Of a DNA stretch of 64,000 nucleotides, positions 45,864-56,507 are shown in pieces. The stretch lies in contig UBXV01000031.1 of NCBI GenBank assembly GCA_900469625.1, positions 62,001 to 126,000 of the forward strand. The letters are read 5' to 3'. The DNA is from Hyphomicrobiales bacterium (GTDB lineage: Bacteria; Pseudomonadota; Alphaproteobacteria; Rhizobiales; Rhizobiaceae). Within the stretch, counting starts at the first letter, position 1. Each line of letters opens with the position of its first letter. The notes beneath the pieces were generated by a model, which saw only the letters and a list, made by a program, of their open reading frames with translations, made no database searches and had not been told where the DNA came from. The position numbers were made by a program, and so were the translations under genes.

Positions 45864-47177
45864 CTATTCCGCGGCCTGACGGGCCATCGGGTTGTTCGGA
45901 TGCGTCGTCCAGTTGGCATAGTTCGGATCGACCGGCTTGCCGGTGCGCTGATCCATCACGCCTGCCGGCAGCTCTTCCATGGTGATGCAGTTTTCGACGG
46001 GACAGACGTTGACGCAGAGATTGCAGCCGACGCATTCGTCTTCCATCACCTCGAAATGGCGCACGCCATTGACGAACTGGGTGATCGCCTGATGCGAGGT
46101 GTCCTCGCAGGCGATGTGACAGCGGCCGCATTTGATGCAGGAATCCTGATCGATCTTGGCCTTGGCGATGTAGTTGAGGTTGAGGTACTGCCAGTCGGTG
46201 ACATTCGGCACGGCGCGGCCGGTGATGTCATCGAGGTTGCGGTGACCCTTGGCATCCATCCAGTCGGAGAGGCCCGAGATCATTTCCTGGACGATCTTGA
46301 AGCCGTAGGTCATGGCCGCGGTGCAGACCTGCACGTTGCCGGCGCCGAGCACCAGGAACTCGGCCGCGTCGCGCCAGGTGGTGACGCCGCCGATGCCGGA
46401 AATCGGCAGGCCGTAGGTTTCGGGATCGCGGGCGATCTCGGCGACCATGTTGAGCGCGATCGGCTTGACCGCCGGGCCGCAATAGCCGCCATGGGTGCCC
46501 TTGCCGCCGACCGTCGGGTTGGGGGCGAAGTTGTCGAGATCGACCGATACGATCGAATTGATCGTGTTGATCAGCGACACGGCATCGGTGCCGCCGGCCT
46601 TGGCGGCGCGCGCCGGCTTGCGCACGTCGGTGATGTTGGGCGTCAGCTTGGTGATGACGGGCATGCGCGTGTACTGCTTGCACCAGCGAACGACCATCTC
46701 GATATATTCCGGCACCTGGCCGACCGCGGCACCCATGCCGCGCTCGGACATGCCGTGCGGACAGCCGAAGTTGAGCTCGATGCCGTCGGCATTGGTCTCT
46801 TCCACCAGCGGCAGGATCGCCTTCCAGGCTTCCTCCTCGCAGGGCACCATGATCGAGGCGATCAGCGCCCGGTCCGGCCAATTCATCTTGACCTGCTTCA
46901 TTTCCCGCAGGTTCACATAGAGGTCGCGGTCGGTGATGAGCTCGATGTTGTTGAGGCCGAGCAGCCTTCGGTCGGCGCCCCAGATCGCGCCGTAGCGCGG
47001 GCCGTTGACGTTGACGACGGGCGGACCTTCCTCGCCGAGCGTCTTCCAGACGACGCCGCCCCAGCCCGCCTTGAAGGCGCGCTCGACGTTATAGGCCTTG
47101 TCCGTTGGTGGCGCAGAGGCCAGCCAGAACGGATTCGGGGATTTGATGCCGACAAAATTGTTGCGTAGATCAGCCAT
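45864..47177 (-). CDS. preA: NAD-dependent dihydropyrimidine dehydrogenase subunit PreA
   Basis: A 437-residue FMN protein that reduces uracil and thymine to their 5,6-dihydro forms. It is a dihydroorotate-dehydrogenase-like barrel with the active-site Cys in ELNFGCPHGMSERGMG. Two C-terminal 4Fe-4S motifs follow (CIKCGRCHIAC and CVGCNLCVNVCPVENC). GGAGG lies upstream of ATG 47177. It is encoded 20 bases after preT. The first step of the pathway completed by hydA and pydC 8 kb away. Confidence 0.96.
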   Translation of the reverse strand: MADLRNNFVGIKSPNPFWLASAPPTDKAYNVERAFKAGWGGVVWKTLGEEGPPVVNVNGPRYGAIWGADRRLLGLNNIELITDRDLYVNLREMKQVKMNWPDRALIASIMVPCEEEAWKAILPLVEETNADGIELNFGCPHGMSERGMGAAVGQVPEYIEMVVRWCKQYTRMPVITKLTPNITDVRKPARAAKAGGTDAVSLINTINSIVSVDLDNFAPNPTVGGKGTHGGYCGPAVKPIALNMVAEIARDPETYGLPISGIGGVTTWRDAAEFLVLGAGNVQVCTAAMTYGFKIVQEMISGLSDWMDAKGHRNLDDITGRAVPNVTDWQYLNLNYIAKAKIDQDSCIKCGRCHIACEDTSHQAITQFVNGVRHFEVMEDECVGCNLCVNVCPVENCITMEELPAGVMDQRTGKPVDPNYANWTTHPNNPMARQAAE

Positions 47178-47197
47178 TGTTCAATCCTCCCGATCCG

Positions 47198-48559
47198 TTA
47201 TGCAACGGCGCTCGCGCGCGGCATGGCCGCGGCGAAAGCCCGGTTGATCGCTTCGGCGGCATCGCGCCCATTGGCGACGGCAGATACCGTCAGGTCCTCG
47301 CCACCGACGACGCAGTCGCCACCGGCCCAGACATTCGGGAGCGACGTCTTGCCTTCGGCATCAATGACGATGCGGCCCCCTTCGAACGCCAGCGAGCCGA
47401 GGCCCGATGCCTCGAAGGTCTGGCCGATCGCCTTGAAGATCTGGTCGGCGGCAATGATACCCGTTTCCCCTGTCGTGGTCAGCTTTCCATCGACGAGCGT
47501 GGTGTATTCGAGCTCGATGCCAGCGACCTTGTCATCCTTCAGCGCAATGCGCTTGGGCTGCAGCCAGTGGCGGATGGTGACGCCCTTGGAGGCGGCCAGA
47601 TCCTGCTCGAACTCCGATGCGTTCATGTGCTCCTTGCCGCGACGGTAGCAGATCGTCACTTCCTCCGCGCCCAGCAGCTTGGCCTGGACGGCGGCGTCGA
47701 TGGCGGTCATGCCGCCGCCGAGTACGACGACCCGGCGACCGACGGCGATGTCGGCCTTGGTCTTCGACTGGCGAAGGGCTGAGATGAAGTCGACGGCGTC
47801 GTCGACGCCTTCGGCGTTTTCGCCCTCGATGCGCAGCGCGTTGACGCCGGCAAGACCGAGGCCGAGGAAGACGGCGTCATACTGTTCGGCGAGATCGGAA
47901 AGCGAGAAATCGCGGCCGAGCGCCTGGCCGTTGCGCACCTCGATGCCGCCGATCGACAGCACGTAGTCGACCTCGCTCTGGGCGAAATCGTCGACGGACT
48001 TATAGGCGGCGATGCCATATTCGTTGAGGCCGCCGGATTTTTCCCGGGCGTCATAGATGACGACCTCGTGACCCTTGACCGCAAGGCGATGGGCGCAGGC
48101 AAGCCCGGCCGGGCCGGCGCCGACAACGGCAACCCTTCGGCCGGATGAGGCTGCGCGGGTGTAGAACTGCTTGTTCTCCTTCATCGCAATGTCGGTCGCG
48201 TAGCGCTGCAGGCGGCCGATTTCGACCGGACGCTCCTCGGCCGTGTTGCGCACACAGGCCTGCTCGCAGAGCGTTTCGGTGGGACAGACGCGGGCGCACA
48301 TGCCGCCCAGAATGTTCTGGTCGAAGATCGTCTTGGCCGAGCCGATCGGATTGCCCGTCGATATCTGCCGAATGAACAGCGGGATATCGATGGAGGTGGG
48401 ACAGGCCGTCATGCACGGCGCGTCGTGACAGAAGTAACAGCGGTCGGAGGCGACCAACGCCTCGTGCCTGTCGAGCGCTGGATGAAGGTCGGAGAAATTG
48501 GTTTCGTAGTCCGCGAGCGGCAGGCGGCCGCCGAGGATCCCAGATTGCGTCGTTCCCAT
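47198..48559 (-). CDS. preT: Dihydropyrimidine dehydrogenase subunit PreT (NAD(P)H:FAD, Fe-S)
   Basis: A 453-residue electron-transfer subunit of the GltD/PreT family, passing electrons from NAD(P)H to PreA. N-terminal Fe-S ligands (CYFCHDAPCMTACPTSIDIP and GGMCARVCPTETLCEQAC) precede two Rossmann domains: FAD at VAVVGAGPAGLACAHRL and NAD(P) at VVVLGGGMTAIDAAV. GGGAG precedes ATG 48559. It is the first gene of preTA; a RutR-like site lies 54-69 bases upstream. Confidence 0.95.
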   Translation of the reverse strand: MGTTQSGILGGRLPLADYETNFSDLHPALDRHEALVASDRCYFCHDAPCMTACPTSIDIPLFIRQISTGNPIGSAKTIFDQNILGGMCARVCPTETLCEQACVRNTAEERPVEIGRLQRYATDIAMKENKQFYTRAASSGRRVAVVGAGPAGLACAHRLAVKGHEVVIYDAREKSGGLNEYGIAAYKSVDDFAQSEVDYVLSIGGIEVRNGQALGRDFSLSDLAEQYDAVFLGLGLAGVNALRIEGENAEGVDDAVDFISALRQSKTKADIAVGRRVVVLGGGMTAIDAAVQAKLLGAEEVTICYRRGKEHMNASEFEQDLAASKGVTIRHWLQPKRIALKDDKVAGIELEYTTLVDGKLTTTGETGIIAADQIFKAIGQTFEASGLGSLAFEGGRIVIDAEGKTSLPNVWAGGDCVVGGEDLTVSAVANGRDAAEAINRAFAAAMPRASAVA

Positions 48560-48874
48560 TCTTGGCTCCCAATGTTTTCTCAGGATGATGGAACGGTAAC
48601 ACGCTTTATTTTTTTATCAAACGGTAAAAATTTGACGCCGAAAAGACCGGAAAGCCTTGTGAACCGGGGCTTTGCGGCGCCGTTGCCAAGTGCTTGTTCT
48701 TGACCGGAGTTTGACAGGGCAGGGCAAATAGTGGCAGCAAATTGCAGCGGGACGAGGAAGGGCATGTGCGGTTTTCCGCCGACATCCCGATCTGGCTCCA
48801 GGGGAGGCGATTGCCGTGTTTTCGGGCTGATTCGACCGGAAAATACTGAAATCACCGGGGAACGGAGAAGTGGC
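48560..48874. other. Divergent regulatory region between preT and smoC
   Basis: A 315-base gap without a gene. Its preT-proximal third is A+T-rich (T8 around 48608-48615, then ATCAAACGGTAAAAATTTGAC) and contains a RutR-like site. A TTGAC direct repeat (48700-48704 and 48711-48715) lies mid-gap. No clear promoter boxes for smoC. Confidence 0.5.
48613..48628. promoter_or_regulatory. Weak RutR-like site upstream of preT
   Basis: TTTACCGTTTGATAAA (read on the minus strand) matches the RutR consensus TTGACCA-N2-TGGTCAA at 10 of 14 defined bases. It ends 54 bases upstream of the preT start codon. It shares TTTACC and AA ends with the better site at 40065-40080. Confidence 0.4.
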
Positions 48875-49828
48875 ATGGCGCGCAGGGCCGAGGCGAACAA
48901 CAGGCTTGATGACGCTGCCCGCGCGGGCTGGCTTTACTATGTCGCCGGGCGCACGCAGGACGAGATCGCCACGGTCATGGGCATCTCGCGGCAATCGGCC
49001 CAGCGGCTGGTATCGCTCGCCATGGCCGAGCGCCTGATCAAGGTCAGGCTCGATCATCCGATCGCCGCGTGCCTGGAGGCAGCCGAAAGACTTCGAGACA
49101 AGTACGAACTGAAACATGTGGACGTGGTTCCGAGCGACCCGGGGTCGAGTTCGACAACGGTCGGCATCGCCGAGGCCGGTGCTGCCGAAATCGAGCGCTG
49201 GCTTAAATTGCCCGAGCCCCAGGTGCTGGCGATTGGCACGGGCCGCACGCTGAAGGCGGCGATCGACCAGCTGCCGGCGATGGAATGTCCGCAGCACCGG
49301 ATCGTATCGCTGACCGGCAATATCGGCCTCGACGGCTCGGCCGCCTATTACAACGTCATCTTCAGCATGGCCGATGCGGTCAAGGCGCGGCATTTCCCGA
49401 TGCCGCTGCCGGTGCTTGCCGCCTCGCCGGAAGAGCGCGCGGTGCTGCACAGCCAGAGCCTCGTCCAGGTGGCGCTGAAACTCGGAGCCGAAGCCAATGT
49501 CGCCTTCGTCGGCGTCGGCGAGCTCGGCGCGGACGCGCCGCTCTGCCAGGATGGGTTTCTGTCGCAGGACGAAATGGGGCAACTCACCAGATCGGGTGCG
49601 GCAGGCGAAATCTGCGGCTGGATGTTCGACCATGACGGCGCGCTGCTTGCCGGCAGTTTCAACGATCGCGTCGCCTCGGTGCCCCTGCCGTCGCGCGACA
49701 CCACGTCGGTGATCGGGCTTGCCAAGGGGCGGCGCAAACACGAGGCGCTCAGGGCTGCGCTCAAGGGCCGGGTGATCAACGGCATCATCACCGATGAGGC
49801 GACTGCCGCCTACCTGCTCAACGCCTGA
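48875..49828 (+). CDS. smoC: SorC-family transcriptional regulator of polyol uptake
   Basis: A 317-residue regulator of the SorC/DeoR-like sugar-binding family. The N-terminal HTH is RTQDEIATVMGISRQSAQRLVSLA, and the large C-terminal domain is of the phosphosugar-isomerase-like fold (IGTGRTLKAAIDQL, GNIGLDGSAAYYN). ATG 48875 is preceded by GGAG at 48864-48867; the frame runs open from 48731 without a better start. It precedes the smoEFGK-smoS-mtlK operon on the same strand, and polyols or their phosphates are the likely effectors. Confidence 0.9.
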   Translation: MARRAEANNRLDDAARAGWLYYVAGRTQDEIATVMGISRQSAQRLVSLAMAERLIKVRLDHPIAACLEAAERLRDKYELKHVDVVPSDPGSSSTTVGIAEAGAAEIERWLKLPEPQVLAIGTGRTLKAAIDQLPAMECPQHRIVSLTGNIGLDGSAAYYNVIFSMADAVKARHFPMPLPVLAASPEERAVLHSQSLVQVALKLGAEANVAFVGVGELGADAPLCQDGFLSQDEMGQLTRSGAAGEICGWMFDHDGALLAGSFNDRVASVPLPSRDTTSVIGLAKGRRKHEALRAALKGRVINGIITDEATAAYLLNA

Positions 49829-49846
49829 TCGCAATAAATGCACCTC

Positions 49847-49875
49847 GCAAAGGCCGGCCATGCGCCGGCCTTTGC
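49847..49875 (+). terminator. Hairpin after smoC
   Basis: A 12-bp perfect stem GCAAAGGCCGGC / GCCGGCCTTTGC (49847-49858 with 49864-49875) lies 18 bases after the smoC stop. Only three T are within the stem foot and no T run follows, so it may terminate weakly or protect the mRNA end. Confidence 0.5.
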
Positions 49876-49891
49876 GCGTTCATATGAACGC
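49876..49891. promoter_or_regulatory. Perfect 16-bp palindrome upstream of smoE (candidate SmoC operator)
   Basis: GCGTTCATATGAACGC is a perfect 16-base palindrome directly after the smoC hairpin and 145 bases before the smoE start. Its size and symmetry suit a dimeric or tetrameric repressor. Confidence 0.5.
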
Positions 49892-49989
49892 CTGCTGATA
49901 AAAAATCCGCAATCAAAACAGTTCCGTACCGTTTCCGTTGCAGCGCAGCAACGAAAGCGGATTGACATTTTTCCGCAAGAAGTGAGTAA

Positions 49990-50016
49990 TTGCCCATGAG
50001 CGAGGCAAATGCTCAT
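49990..50016. promoter_or_regulatory. Nested inverted repeats in the smoE leader
   Basis: Two interlocking inverted repeats: TTGCC (49990-49994) with GGCAA (50004-50008), and ATGAGC (49996-50001) with GCTCAT (50011-50016). They end eight bases before the smoE ribosome-binding site GGGAGGA. They could be a SmoC operator or an RNA structure acting on smoE translation. Confidence 0.45.
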
Positions 50017-50035
50017 TTCTTCTGGGAGGAAGTCG

Positions 50036-51346
<1,311 letters not shown>

Positions 51347-51359
51347 GGCTCCCAAGGGC

Positions 51360-51393
51360 CCGGGGTGCCGGCCGCAAATGGCTGGCGCCCCGG
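51360..51393 (+). promoter_or_regulatory. Intercistronic hairpin between smoE and smoF
   Basis: A 14-bp stem (51360-51373 with 51380-51393) with two G-U pairs and a 6-base loop, 13 bases after the smoE stop. No T run follows, so it fits a 3'-stabilising or partial-termination element that lowers permease relative to binding protein. Confidence 0.6.
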
Positions 51394-51485
51394 TAATCTC
51401 CCTGAGGTGAGGGCCCGCGCCGTGACGTGCGCCGGCCCGACCCGATCTCGAAACAGCGTTGAATTCCGTCATTTGGGGGGACGCC

Positions 51486-52358
51486 ATGGCGACCTTGCAC
51501 ACCCGCTCCGCCGCGCGTCTGATGATCGCGCCCTCGGTGCTTCTGCTTCTGGCCTGGATGATCGTTCCCTTGGCCATGACGATCTACTTCTCGTTCCTGC
51601 GCTACAATCTGCTGATGCCGGGAATGGAGGAGTTCGCGGGCTTCTCCAACTACAGCTACTTCCTCACCGATCCCGCCTTCTTCCAGGCGCTGTTCAACAC
51701 GCTTGCGATCGTGCTCGGCGTGCTGTTCATCACCGTCGTCGGCGGCATCGCGCTGGCGCTACTGCTGGACCAGCCGATGTTCGGGCAGGGGATCGTGCGC
51801 ATCCTGGTGATCGCGCCGTTCCTGATCATGCCGACGGTCGCCGCACTTGTGTGGAAGAACATGTTCATGAACCCGGTGAACGGGCTGTTTGCCTGGGTGG
51901 CCAAGCTTTTCGGGCTGCAGCCCTTCGACTTTCTCGCCAATGCGCCGCTGATGTCGGTGATCATCATCGTTGCCTGGCAGTGGCTGCCCTTTGCGACACT
52001 GATCCTTTTGACGGCGCTGCAATCGCTCGACGAGGAGCAGAAGGAAGCCGCACAGATGGACGGCGCCAGCGCCTGGAGCCGCTTCATCTACCTGGTGCTG
52101 CCGCATCTCTCCCGCGCCATCACTGTGGTCATCCTGATCCAGACGATCTTCCTGCTCTCGGTCTTTGCGGAAATCCTGGTGACGACCAATGGCGGCCCCG
52201 GCACGCAGAGCACCAACCTGACCTTCCTCGTCTATGCGCAGGCCCTGCTGCAGTTCGACGTGGGCGGCGCATCCGCCGGCGGCATCATCGCCGTCATCCT
52301 CGCCAACATCGTCGCATTCTTCCTGATGCGCATGATCGGCAAGACGCTGGAGGCTTGA
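51486..52358 (+). CDS. smoF: Sorbitol/mannitol ABC transporter permease
   Basis: A 290-residue MalF-type permease with six predicted helices. The EAA loop is EEQKEAAQMDGASAWSRFIYLVLPHLSR. ATG 51486 is selected; the frame from 51459 adds nine residues without a better ribosome-binding site. It is separated by four bases from smoG, and the pair forms the membrane channel. Confidence 0.93.
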   Translation: MATLHTRSAARLMIAPSVLLLLAWMIVPLAMTIYFSFLRYNLLMPGMEEFAGFSNYSYFLTDPAFFQALFNTLAIVLGVLFITVVGGIALALLLDQPMFGQGIVRILVIAPFLIMPTVAALVWKNMFMNPVNGLFAWVAKLFGLQPFDFLANAPLMSVIIIVAWQWLPFATLILLTALQSLDEEQKEAAQMDGASAWSRFIYLVLPHLSRAITVVILIQTIFLLSVFAEILVTTNGGPGTQSTNLTFLVYAQALLQFDVGGASAGGIIAVILANIVAFFLMRMIGKTLEA

Positions 52359-52362
52359 GACC

Positions 52363-53193
52363 ATGGCACGCAATGTCTCCACCCGAAGAAAGATCGTCGT
52401 TACCGTCGTCGCCTGGACGATCGGCATCCTGATCTTCTTCCCGATCCTGTGGACGTTCCTGACGAGCTTCAAGACCGAAGCCGAGGCGATCGCCTCGCCG
52501 CCGTCGCTGTTCTTCTTCGACTGGACGACGGAAAACTATCACGAGGTGCAGAGCCGCTCGAACTACTTCCTGCACTTCATGAACTCGGTCGTCGTCTCCT
52601 TCGGCTCGACGCTGATCGGCCTGATCATCGCCATTCCGTCCGCCTGGGCGATGGCGTTCTCGCCGACCAAGCGCACCAAGGACGTGCTGATGTGGATGCT
52701 CTCCACGAAGATGATGCCGTCGGTGGGCGTGCTGGTGCCGATGTATCTCCTGTTCCGCAACACCGGGCTGCTCGATACCCGCACCGGCCTTGTCATCGTG
52801 CTGACGCTGATCAACCTGCCGATCATCATCTGGATGCTCTACACCTACTTCAAGGAGATCCCCGGCGAGATCCTGGAAGCGGCGCGCATGGACGGCGCGT
52901 CGCTGTCCAAGGAAATCATCTATGTGCTGACCCCGATGGCGATCCCCGGCATCGCCTCGACGCTTCTGCTCAACATCATCCTTGCCTGGAACGAGGCATT
53001 CTGGACGTTGAACCTCAGCGCGGCCAAGGCGGCGCCGCTGACAGCCTTCATCGCCTCCTATTCCAGCCCCGAAGGCCTGTTCTACGCCAAGCTTTCGGCG
53101 GCCTCGACCATGGCAATCGCCCCCATCCTCATACTCGGCTGGTTCTCGCAGAAGCAGCTCGTGCGCGGCCTCACCTTCGGCGCGGTCAAATAA
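52363..53193 (+). CDS. smoG: Sorbitol/mannitol ABC transporter permease
   Basis: A 276-residue MalG-type permease with six helices. The EAA loop is [30 protein letters not shown], and the C-terminal [17 protein letters not shown] is typical of the last membrane subunit of CUT1 importers. It is ten bases before smoK. Confidence 0.94.
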   Translation: MARNVSTRRKIVVTVVAWTIGILIFFPILWTFLTSFKTEAEAIASPPSLFFFDWTTENYHEVQSRSNYFLHFMNSVVVSFGSTLIGLIIAIPSAWAMAFSPTKRTKDVLMWMLSTKMMPSVGVLVPMYLLFRNTGLLDTRTGLVIVLTLINLPIIIWMLYTYFKEIPGEILEAARMDGASLSKEIIYVLTPMAIPGIASTLLLNIILAWNEAFWTLNLSAAKAAPLTAFIASYSSPEGLFYAKLSAASTMAIAPILILGWFSQKQLVRGLTFGAVK

Positions 53194-53203
53194 GGGAACG
53201 ACA

Positions 53204-54205
53204 ATGGGAAACATAACGCTCAGAAACGTCTCGAAGGTCTTCGGCGCCCATGCCGTCATCCCGTCGATCGACCTCAACATCAACGATGGCGAATTCGTCG
53301 TCTTCGTCGGCCCGTCGGGCTGCGGGAAGTCGACGCTGCTCAGGCTGATTGCCGGCCTCGAGGATGTCAGCGGCGGCGAGATCGCCATCGACGGCAAGAA
53401 CGCCACGGAATTGCCGCCGGCCCAGCGCGGCCTGTCGATGGTGTTCCAGTCCTATGCGCTCTATCCGCATATGAGCGTGCGCTCGAACATCGCCTTTCCG
53501 CTGAAGATGGCCAACGAGGACAAGGCCGTCATCGACCGGAAGGTTTCGGACGCCGCCCGCGTTTTGAACCTCACCGACTATCTCGATCGCAAGCCGCGCC
53601 AGCTCTCAGGCGGCCAGCGCCAGCGTGTTGCCATCGGCCGCGCCATCGTGCGCCAGCCGAAGGCGTTCTTGTTCGACGAGCCCCTGTCGAACCTCGATGC
53701 GGCGTTGCGCGTCAACATGCGGCTGGAAATCAGCCAGCTGCACCAGGATCTGAAGACGACGATGGTCTACGTCACCCACGACCAGGTGGAGGCGATGACC
53801 ATGGCCGACAAGATCGTCGTGCTCAATCGTGGCCGCATCGAGCAGGTCGGCTCGCCGCTCGACCTCTATCACAAGCCTGACAATCTCTTCGTTGCCGGCT
53901 TCATCGGCTCGCCGCGCATGAACTTCGTTTCCGGCCAGCCGGCCGCAGCCTACCAAGCGCACACCATGGGCATCCGGCCGGAGCATCTGGTGCTTTCCAA
54001 GGAAAACGGCACCTGGGCTGGCACGGTCGGGGTCGCAGAGCATCTCGGCTCCGACACCTTCCTGCACGTCAACGTCGACACGATCGGGACGGTTACCGCG
54101 CGTGTCAGCGGCGATTTCCCGGTCACCCATGGCGACCGGGTGTTCCTGACGCCCGACGCCCAGCGTGTTCACAGGTTCGACGACAAGGGATTGGCAGTTC
54201 GATGA
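53204..54205 (+). CDS. smoK: Sorbitol/mannitol ABC transporter ATPase (UgpC/MalK type)
   Basis: A 333-residue ATPase. Walker A is GPSGCGKST, the Q-loop is [11 protein letters not shown], the signature is [16 protein letters not shown], Walker B is [12 protein letters not shown] and the switch is [13 protein letters not shown]. The C-terminal TOBE/regulatory domain (about residues 235-330; [15 protein letters not shown]) is present, as in MalK. It overlaps smoS by four bases. Confidence 0.95.
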   Translation: MGNITLRNVSKVFGAHAVIPSIDLNINDGEFVVFVGPSGCGKSTLLRLIAGLEDVSGGEIAIDGKNATELPPAQRGLSMVFQSYALYPHMSVRSNIAFPLKMANEDKAVIDRKVSDAARVLNLTDYLDRKPRQLSGGQRQRVAIGRAIVRQPKAFLFDEPLSNLDAALRVNMRLEISQLHQDLKTTMVYVTHDQVEAMTMADKIVVLNRGRIEQVGSPLDLYHKPDNLFVAGFIGSPRMNFVSGQPAAAYQAHTMGIRPEHLVLSKENGTWAGTVGVAEHLGSDTFLHVNVDTIGTVTARVSGDFPVTHGDRVFLTPDAQRVHRFDDKGLAVR

Positions 54206-54975
54206 AACGTCTAGAGGGAAAAAGCGCGCTGATCACCGGATCGGCGCGCGGTATCGGTCGCGCCTTTGCCGAAGCCTATGTGCGCGAAGGCGCCAAAGTG
54301 GCAATTGCCGACATCAATCTGGCGCGGGCACAGGAAACGGCTTTGCAAATCGGACCGCATGCCTACGCGGTCGAAATGGACGTGACGCAACAGGTCTCGA
54401 TCGACGCGGCGATCGAGACCGTTGTCAAGGAGGCGGGGGGTCTCGACATTCTCGTCAACAATGCAGCGCTCTTCGACCTCGCGCCGATCGTCGAGATCAC
54501 GCGGCAAAGCTATGACCGGCTGTTTTCGATCAATGTCGCGGGCGCACTGTTCACGATGCAGGCGGCTGCAAAGCAGATGATCGCCCAGGGCAGGGGCGGC
54601 AAGATCATCAACATGGCAAGCCAGGCCGGCCGCCGTGGCGAGGCGCTGGTCGCCGTCTACTGCGCCACCAAGGCGGCGGTCATCAGCCTCACCCAGTCGG
54701 CCGGGCTCGACCTGATCAAGCATCGCATCAACGTAAACGCGATAGCGCCCGGCGTGGTCGACGGCGAGCACTGGGACGGCGTCGATGCGCTGTTTGCCAA
54801 ATATGAAAACCGGCCGCGCGGCGAAAAGAAACGGCTCGTGGGAGCGGAAGTGCCCTATGGGCGCATGGGAACGGCCGAGGACTTGACCGGCATGGCGATT
54901 TTCCTTGCCTCGGCCGAGAGCGATTACGTCGTTTCGCAGACCTACAACGTCGATGGCGGCAACTGGATGAGCTGA
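54202..54975 (+). CDS. smoS: Sorbitol dehydrogenase, short-chain type
   Basis: A 257-residue SDR that oxidises sorbitol to fructose (also galactitol or related polyols) with NAD. The cofactor motif is [16 protein letters not shown], with an Asp in IADIN selecting NAD. The active site includes NNAALFD, Ser (MASQAG) and YCATK (Tyr-x-x-x-Lys). It overlaps smoK by four bases, tying oxidation to uptake. Confidence 0.93.
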   Translation: MKRLEGKSALITGSARGIGRAFAEAYVREGAKVAIADINLARAQETALQIGPHAYAVEMDVTQQVSIDAAIETVVKEAGGLDILVNNAALFDLAPIVEITRQSYDRLFSINVAGALFTMQAAAKQMIAQGRGGKIINMASQAGRRGEALVAVYCATKAAVISLTQSAGLDLIKHRINVNAIAPGVVDGEHWDGVDALFAKYENRPRGEKKRLVGAEVPYGRMGTAEDLTGMAIFLASAESDYVVSQTYNVDGGNWMS

Positions 54976-55016
54976 GGCCCGTCTCTTCAGACGGCGTCTT
55001 CAAAAGGAACGGGATC

Positions 55017-56501
55017 ATGACGACCAAACTCTCTCTTGCCGCGCTCGACGCGGTCAAGGCCAAGGCCGGCGTGCCGCACTACGATCGTGCCGATCTCAAG
55101 GCCGGCATCGTGCATTTTGGTGTCGGCAATTTTCACAGGGCCCATCAGGCGGTCTATCTCGACGATCTCTTCAACGCCGGCCACGACCACGACTGGGCGA
55201 TCGTCGGGGCGGGTGTCCTGCCCTCCGACGAACAGATGCGGGCAAAGCTTGCGGCGCAGGATTTCCTGACGACGGTGGTCGAGCAGGATAACAACCGCAC
55301 CGGCGCGCATGTGACAGGCGTGATGATCGACTATCTGAAGCCCGGCGATATCAAGGGCATCGTCGACAGGCTCGCCGATCCGGCAATCCGCATCGTTTCG
55401 TTGACGATCACCGAGGGCGGCTACTTCATCGATCCGGCTTCCGGCGTGTTCAATCCGACCCACCCCGATATTGTCGCCGATGCGCAGGACCCGGCCGCGC
55501 CGAAGACGGTCTTCGGCCTCATCGTCGCCGGTCTGAAGGCCCGTCGCGACAGGAAGGTCCCGCCCTTCACGGTCATGTCCTGCGACAACATTCCAGGCAA
55601 TGGCGAGGTGACGCACGCAGCCGTCTCTGGCCTTGCGCGATTGTTCGATACCGCCTTTGCCGACTGGATCGACGCCAACGTCGCCTTCCCGAACGGCATG
55701 GTCGACCGCATCACGCCGGCGACCGGTGCGCGCGAAATCGGCATCGTCGCAACCGACTACGAGATCGAGGACGCCTGGCCGGTATTCTGCGAAGAGTTCA
55801 AGCAATGGGTGCTGGAGGATCATTTTCCTCAAGGTCGCCCGGCGCTCGAAAAGGTGGGTGTGCAGTTCGTGCCCGATGTCGCGCCCTACGAGCACATGAA
55901 GATCCGCATCCTCAATGGCGGCCACGCGGCAATCGCCTATCCCGCCGCGCTGCTCGACATCCATTTCGTGCACGAGGCGATGGAGGAGCCGCTGATCCGC
56001 GCCTTCCTCGCCAAGCTCGAACACGACGAGATCATTCCAGTCATTCCGCCGGTGCCGAACACCGACCTCGGCGATTACTACAAACTGATCGAGACGCGTT
56101 TTGCCAATCCGAAGATCGGCGACACGATCCCGCGGCTGGCGCAGGACGGCTCCAACCGACAGCCGAAATTCATCCTGCCGTCGACCGCAGACCGGCTGGC
56201 GCGCGGTGAAGACGTCGTCGGTCTGGCGCTGGTCTCGGCGCTCTGGTGCCGCTACTTCGCCGGCACGTCCGATAGCGGCAAGGCGATCGTCTTCAACGAC
56301 CAGAACGCCGACCGGCTGCAGGTGGCTGCCCGTGCGGCCAAGGACGACCCGATGGCTTTCCTGGCGCTGGCGGATATCTTCGGCGAGGTCGCGCGATCCG
56401 AGCTTTTCGCCAGGCGTTTTGCCCGAGCATTGAAAACCCTTTGGGAAAAGGGTACGCGCGCTACGCTCCAGCTTTATCTGGATGGCAAGCTTGGGGAGTA
56501 G
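55017..56501 (+). CDS. mtlK: Mannitol 2-dehydrogenase
   Basis: A 494-residue long-chain polyol dehydrogenase that oxidises D-mannitol to D-fructose, and often D-arabitol or sorbitol. N-terminal nucleotide-binding segment VHFGVGNFHRAHQAVYLDDL, central MSCDNIPGNGEV and the catalytic Lys region MKIRILNGGHAA are present. AAGGAACGGG precedes the ATG. A small hairpin CCGTCT-CTTC-AGACGG (54979-54994) lies between smoS and mtlK. The HAD gene starts six bases after the stop. Confidence 0.94.
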   Translation: MTTKLSLAALDAVKAKAGVPHYDRADLKAGIVHFGVGNFHRAHQAVYLDDLFNAGHDHDWAIVGAGVLPSDEQMRAKLAAQDFLTTVVEQDNNRTGAHVTGVMIDYLKPGDIKGIVDRLADPAIRIVSLTITEGGYFIDPASGVFNPTHPDIVADAQDPAAPKTVFGLIVAGLKARRDRKVPPFTVMSCDNIPGNGEVTHAAVSGLARLFDTAFADWIDANVAFPNGMVDRITPATGAREIGIVATDYEIEDAWPVFCEEFKQWVLEDHFPQGRPALEKVGVQFVPDVAPYEHMKIRILNGGHAAIAYPAALLDIHFVHEAMEEPLIRAFLAKLEHDEIIPVIPPVPNTDLGDYYKLIETRFANPKIGDTIPRLAQDGSNRQPKFILPSTADRLARGEDVVGLALVSALWCRYFAGTSDSGKAIVFNDQNADRLQVAARAAKDDPMAFLALADIFGEVARSELFARRFARALKTLWEKGTRATLQLYLDGKLGE

Positions 56502-56507
56502 GGTATC

